Below are positions 61,548 to 64,000 of a stretch of DNA of 64,000 nucleotides, piece after piece; within the stretch, counting starts at the first letter, position 1; each line of letters opens with the position of its first letter. The DNA lies in assembly GCA_017979445.1 (NCBI GenBank), contig CM030704.1:18487219-18551218 (forward strand). Direction: 5' to 3'. A model generated the notes under the pieces. That model did no database searches, was not told where the DNA came from, and was given only the letters and a program-made list of their open reading frames with translations. Position numbers and translations under genes: made by a program. Source of the DNA: Akebia trifoliata. Its lineage: Eukaryota > Streptophyta > Magnoliopsida > Ranunculales > Lardizabalaceae.

Positions 61548-61913
61548 GTATGCATGTTGTTAAACCACTGTAAATCTTACTTCTCTTTTACGATTATACT
61601 CTATGCTCTATTTTAAATTAATGACATGCATGCCATGACTTGCATATCAAATGTTTGCTAAAATGTCTACATCATATTTTTGAATTAGAAGTTCTATCAA
61701 TAATGATTTAAGTTGAGTTTATGCATCTCTATGTATTTACTTAGTTTAGCATAATCTTGAGACCTAGGTTAGCTTCTTGGGTGGTGAAATTATTTTGGTA
61801 TCTTGATTTTATCAATTGACTTATCTAGATAATCTAGGAGAATTAAAAGGATTTTTATTTTTACCTATTCACCCCCCTCTGGGTCTACACACAATGCAAA
61901 GCTCAGAATTTCA
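61548..61913 (+). mobile_element. Ty1/copia 5' LTR fragment
   Basis: The end CACCCCCCTCTGGGTCTACAC and the final TTTCA just before a tRNA-Met PBS are typical of plant Ty1/copia LTRs. The start is not defined; it may be cut by the LTR fragment to its left. Confidence 0.65.
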
Positions 61914-61915
61914 AT

Positions 61916-61927
61916 TGGTATCAGAGC
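61916..61927 (+). other. Primer-binding site, initiator tRNA-Met
   Basis: TGGTATCAGAGC is complementary to the 3' end of initiator tRNA-Met. It is the standard Ty1/copia PBS and lies two bases after the LTR. Confidence 0.88.
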
Positions 61928-61968
61928 GGGTTGCTCTAGAAAGGTCTAACAACCTTGAGTTGATCGTA

Positions 61969-62990
61969 ATGGCTTTGAATTATGTCTAAACCCTAGAAGT
62001 GGAACTTCACTCACCCTCCCATGTTCGATGGTGTCAAGTACGATTTTTAGAAAAATAAAATGACGATATACATTAATGTCATAAGTGTGGATGTATGGAA
62101 AAATGATTGAAGAATGTTAGGAACCTCCCATTGACACCATAGAAGTAAATGGTGTTTCCACTACGGTTTCGAGACCATCAAAGAATTGGTCCGAACAAGA
62201 TAAAATCGATAATAACAATAGCTGTAAAGCTCTTAATATAATAATTAGTATCATTTTCGATGACGAATATCAAGGGATATGCACGTGTATGTCATCCAAA
62301 CAAGCTTAAAAAATCTTAGAGGCCGCACACGAGGGAACTAGTATTGTGAAGAAGTCTAAACTCCAACTCCTTAGAACTCAATTTCAAAATATTAAAATGG
62401 AATAGAGTAAAACTGTCCATAAATTTTATGCTCAGTTAAGTGACATATGCAATTTCATATTTTATGCAGAAGAGCCTGTCTTATAAGGTAGAATTTGTGT
62501 CAAAATCTTTATGTCCTTGCCCAAAAGGTTCGCCTCTAAAGTCTCCTCAATTGAGTAATATCAAGATGTGGAAACTATGATTGTTGAGGAACTTAAGGGT
62601 TCCCTCACCACTTTTGAGTTCCATCTCGAAGGTCCTCTTTCTAAAAGGAAGTCACCAACTCTTAAGACCTCCCCGTCTAAGGCATCTTCTAAACGGTCTT
62701 CCCATCCCCCTATTGAATCCTCCTCCTAAGATAATAATAAAATTACTAATGAGGAAGATGACGAAAATGACCTTGATAAAGAGGACTTAGCCTTGCTTGC
62801 CTCAAGATTTTATAAATTCTTTAAGAGGAATGATTCCTTGATGTTGGAATCTGTGTCACCCTAGGTATCTTCGAGGAAATATTGATGGATGTCAAGGGAA
62901 TCTATCTCTGCTTACCAATCTTATTCTTCAATTTTCGATGCTTTTTAAGAATTTGATTATGTCCAGCCGAATTCTGCCAACTCCTGAATG
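61969..62990 (+). pseudogene. gag: Ty1/copia gag, broken
   Basis: The ATG at 61969 starts a reading full of stops and frameshifts. Recognisable parts are NWSEQDKIDNNNSCKALNII, KILEAAHEGTSIVKKSKLQL, KTVHKFYAQLSDICNF, KIFMSLPKRFASKVSSIE and VEELKGSLTTFEFHLEG. This order is that of the UBN2-type gag of plant copia elements. An acidic, Ser/Lys-rich stretch follows (62640-62800). The relic fades near 62990, and no protease, integrase or reverse transcriptase follows. Confidence 0.88.
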
Positions 62991-63059
62991 TTAAGAAATT
63001 ATTCAACACCCCACCCAGTAACTATGATAGGATGGTTGGACAAGAAAACACAAGGGGCC

Positions 63060-64000
63060 TCAATAGTATAACTCTTTTTTTCATGCTTTTAGACCTATGC
63101 TAGTCCTTCTTCCCAGTCTGGTATTTTTACATCTATAACAGTCTCAAATTGACTTAGCTTTAAAAGAATACCTTTCTCAAATTCTTCTAAATGCAGGAAA
63201 GACAAATAATAGGGCTCTTCGTGATCTAGAGACAAAAGGTCAATTCTAGATAGCTTAGAGGTGTGTGATGGCAAAAATTGTTTGGGCCCAATTGGGTGGA
63301 TCATGGTGGTTGGGTCAAATGGATTGGGATCGATGGATGATATCATATTTAAGGTAGGGTGGTTGATTTTAGTAATTTGGTAAAGGTTTGGTAGTGATGT
63401 TAGGCTTCAAGAGAGGCACCGTAACATTTTTTTGGTCAATAAGATCTTTGATGGCATGACACAAGGTTATACATTTATCAGTAGGATTGCCTGCCCCTTG
63501 ATGGTATTCATAGAATTGGTCGTTTCTGTAATTGTGTTGGAGAGGATTGGATACTAGACGAGGTTGTAAAGATGTAAGAATGCCATTTTTCATAAGTTCT
63601 TACGAGACAATACTTAGATACATCCCTAATTTGCATAAATGCTTATTGGGCCTAGGTTACACAAATTGTTGGTTAAAAGGTTGGTTGAATGATTGGACTA
63701 ATTGTTGGTGGCCTGCGGTCAATAGAATGGTTGGATGGGTTGTTGGATAAGGGGTTGACTAAATCGTTGGGATGTATAATGGTGATGTTTGCCAATTGGA
63801 GTTTGTTCGCATTGGTACAGGAATAGTTGGCGAGTTTTTTGCCTTTTGGATCAACAGAAACATCGAAGATTTTTTATGACAGTACATCCTCCACATGACT
63901 CCCAACTTCTAGGAGACCATCAAAAGTTGGAAAATATTGCTTCATTAGGAATTAGGCATATGTTGGGTTCAGGTTTTTCAGAATGATCTTGATATGTTCC
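63060..64000 (-). pseudogene. gag: 3' part of gag from another Ogre/Tat element, broken
   Basis: The minus strand enters from the right edge with KNLNPTYA and FDGLLEVGSHVEDVLS, like the end of the Tat capsid domain. At 63593-63369 it has FYEYHQGAGNPTDKC, the gag zinc-finger-like block with its first Cys changed to Tyr, then HAIKDLIDQKN and NITTKPLPNY. A frameshift leads to 63346-63095 with DPNPFDPTTMIHPIGP. Stops also occur in the upstream part. The rest of the element is outside the window or was lost at the junction with the copia relic. Confidence 0.85.

Overview
The window is plant nuclear DNA, most likely from a eudicot, and it is almost entirely nested LTR retrotransposons. The evidence is gag and pol remnants of the Ogre/Tat, Athila and Ty1/copia types, primer-binding sites complementary to plant tRNA-Arg(ACG), tRNA-Asp and initiator tRNA-Met, LTRs with 5-bp target duplications, and Tourist-like MITEs with TAA duplications. 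I found no convincing host gene, tRNA, rRNA or CRISPR array. Most open frames over 60 codons are chance frames or lie inside tandem arrays. The density of nested elements suggests repeat-rich heterochromatin; I cannot name the species.

Layout. 1-9958: 5' half of a minus-strand Ogre/Tat element (5' LTR, tRNA-Arg PBS, a 3.4-kb leader with three hairpin-forming minisatellites, and a broken gag running off the left edge). Its LTR carries a nested 3.45-kb solo LTR (6103-9552, TSD AGAGA). 9959-10655: fold-back repeats with an (AT)n core. 10656-17131: a minus-strand non-coding LTR element (LARD-like) with two ~860-bp LTRs and a tRNA-Arg PBS, hosting a solo LTR at 13524-15213 (TSD GAAGG) that has 13 W-box cores upstream of its TATA box. 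17137-21026: AT-rich, unassigned.

21032-36175: a full-length minus-strand Athila element (TSD ATCCT on both sides) with dead gag-pol, a 1.06-kb Tourist-like MITE and a 3.74-kb solo LTR inserted between the RNase H and integrase sequences. 36176-41586: remains of the fold-back repeat and two diverged copies of the LTR family seen at 6103. 41587-61547: two Tat-type elements of one family in opposite orientation (A plus, B minus), each keeping a long leader and an integrase relic but no reverse transcriptase. They are decorated with two solo LTRs and a second MITE. 61548-63050: a Ty1/copia LTR, PBS and gag relic. 63060-64000: the gag end of another minus-strand Tat element.

No part appears able to move by itself. 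The items most worth following up are the hairpin minisatellites with partly covarying arms in the Ogre-type leader, a leader segment shared in the same sense by Tat and Athila elements, and the W-box array in one solo LTR.
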